Origin: Rhodoferax lacus
Lineage (GTDB): Bacteria; Pseudomonadota; Gammaproteobacteria; Burkholderiales; Burkholderiaceae_C
Direction of reading: 5' to 3'
DNA length: 53,253 nucleotides
Assembly: GCF_003415675.1 (NCBI RefSeq)
Contig: NZ_QFZK01000021.1
Location: 1 to 53,253, forward strand
The position numbers were made by a program, and so were the translations under genes. The notes beneath the pieces are model-generated. The model did no database searches and was not told where the DNA came from. It saw only the letters and a program-made list of their open reading frames with translations. Shown here in pieces: positions 52,429-53,253 of this stretch. Position 1 is the first letter of the stretch. Each line of letters starts with the position of its first letter.

Positions 52429-52823
52429 GTTACTTTAGTAATGGAAAACCCCTAGTCAGTACAAAAAAGTACGGATTTCTGCGTCCACTACCCGGTGTTG
52501 AGCAGGATGAAGCTTTGAAATCCATCTGTTTTTGGGAAGCCAGGTCGACCGGACCCAGCCGTGCAGGCAGCACTAGAACGTCCGCTGCGGTACAAATAAA
52601 TGCCATAAATTGGCCTGATTCATACAAATATGGCCAAAAAATATCATTTTTACTAAATTAATAGGGGTTCCACCAATAAATTCACCCGAATGGGGGATGT
52701 TCAAACCTGCGGTCGCCCCATAAAGTTCACCCAACTGCTGTCACAGTGCGAAAAACCAGAAGATCTGCCAAGCAAAAGGCGGACTTCACTAAGAAATCCA
52801 ACGACGTCCCTTAGGGGACTTTT
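52429..52823. other. AT-rich non-coding region
   Basis: About 400 bases upstream of the sugar operon with no supportable protein gene. The one longer plus-strand frame (from 52690) runs through the terminator at 52824-52850 and has no ribosome binding site. Because a strong plus-strand terminator closes the region, a short RNA transcribed from about 52640-52700 is possible. Confidence 0.35.
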
Positions 52824-52850
52824 AAAGCCACCGCAAGGTGGCTTTTTTTT
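52824..52850 (+). terminator. Strong rho-independent terminator
   Basis: AGCCACC pairs with GGTGGCT across GCAA, followed by eight T at 52843-52850. It is preceded by AAA, so it may work in both directions. No protein gene ends immediately upstream on the plus strand. Confidence 0.85.
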
Positions 52851-52955
52851 GCCTTCGCAGTCGCCAATCAAGAATGCTTCGGTGGATATTGCCCAAAACC
52901 CTTTTTTCGGTCGACAAGCGCGAGGGGAGATGCTTGGGGGATAGGCCAAATCCGC

Positions 52956-53129
52956 ATGGGCCACCTGAAAAATCTCGGCATCGCGCCGCGTTTGTTTGTC
53001 TTCGTCGCCGTAAGTGCCATCCTGATGCTGGTGCTTGCGCGGATCCATCGGACCGTCTTGGACAACTTGGCCGAACGGCAGGACCCGCGCGTCCCCAGAA
53101 CGAATTCTGCAACCCGGAGCAGCGCGTGA
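52956..53129 (+). pseudogene. Possible truncated chemoreceptor N-terminus
   Basis: A 57-codon frame begins MGHLKNLGIAPRLFVFVAVS and continues through one hydrophobic helix, the usual beginning of a methyl-accepting chemotaxis protein. After the helix the sequence loses resemblance. The frame ends with a TGA formed by the first bases of the IS3-family element (53127). It looks like a remnant left by insertion or earlier decay. No convincing ribosome binding site is present, so the call is tentative. Confidence 0.35.
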
Positions 53130-53253
53130 ATCGCCCCGGGTTTTGAGGAGGCTCCAACATTTGAGAAGATGGAGCCATGAGAAAGTCAACGAAGTTTTCC
53201 CCCGAAGTCCGCGAACGTGCAGTGCGCATGGTGCAGGAGCACCGTGGCGAATA
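53127..53253 (+). mobile_element. IS3-family element (IS407-like), left end
   Basis: The element appears to start with a terminal repeat TGAATCGCCCCGGGTTTTGA at 53127, close to the TGAACCGCCCCGGG ends known for the IS407 subgroup. It continues into the transposase orfA at 53177. The right end is beyond the window. Confidence 0.8.
53177..53253 (+). CDS. IS3-family transposase OrfA, N-terminal part
   Basis: The first 25 residues, beginning MRKSTKFSPEVRERAVRMVQ, match the start of OrfA helix-turn-helix proteins of the IS407 subgroup, which bind the element ends and are fused to OrfB by frameshifting to make transposase. The gene runs off the right edge of the window. GGAG lies close before the ATG. 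Confidence 0.88.
   Translation, partial: MRKSTKFSPEVRERAVRMVQEHRGE

Noticed and set aside
52690..52944. An 84-codon plus-strand frame
   Set aside because: It passes straight through a strong rho-independent terminator and has no ribosome binding site.

Overview
The window looks like a chromosome segment of a Burkholderiales bacterium of the family Comamonadaceae (Rhodoferax/Polaromonas-like). The basis is high GC with long antisense shadow frames, a GC-rich intergenic repeat seen three times (43131-43200, 43213-43283, 47643-47716), and gene types typical of that family. No rRNA, tRNA or CRISPR array was recognised.

Left part, about 1-19121: an integrated mobile island. It starts inside an IS66-like transposase tail. 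It holds an intact exodeoxyribonuclease III gene (xth), two small mobile-element proteins, and a tightly packed minus-strand operon of HTH regulator, SNF2 helicase, DUF4391 protein, type III methyltransferase and type III restriction subunit. It also holds an orphan winged-helix/nuclease-like gene, a replication trio (214-aa protein, family A DNA polymerase, winged-helix protein), an AT-rich orphan, and a large serine recombinase at the right edge. Immediately right of the recombinase (19122-19238) lie the last 38 codons of a second, different xth gene on the plus strand. The simplest reading is that the island integrated into the host xth, cut off its catalytic C-terminus, and carries its own intact xth as a replacement.

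Middle part, 19363-32022: a biotin-dependent transcarboxylase set (5S-like, 12S-like, small accessory subunit, biotin carrier); a 30-aa membrane peptide; an HDOD / GGDEF-EAL / HDOD signalling group; and a cache-domain protein translationally coupled to a chemoreceptor, followed by a PAS-GGDEF-EAL protein.

Copper part, 32096-39486: two PCuAC chaperones, two DUF2946 proteins, a copper-uptake-associated periplasmic protein, a TonB-dependent receptor, a YcnI-like (DUF1775) protein and a dedicated TonB-ExbB-ExbD motor. Together they form a plausible complete route for copper across the outer membrane and through the periplasm.

Right part, 39499-53253: two more diguanylate cyclases, an acidic hypothetical protein, an M48 peptidase divergent from an AmpG-like MFS permease, an OmpR/histidine kinase pair, and a minus-strand monosaccharide ABC operon (binding protein, permease, ATPase, FucU/RbsD mutarotase, ROK regulator). 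The window ends in a short possible chemoreceptor remnant cut by the left end of an IS3-family element.
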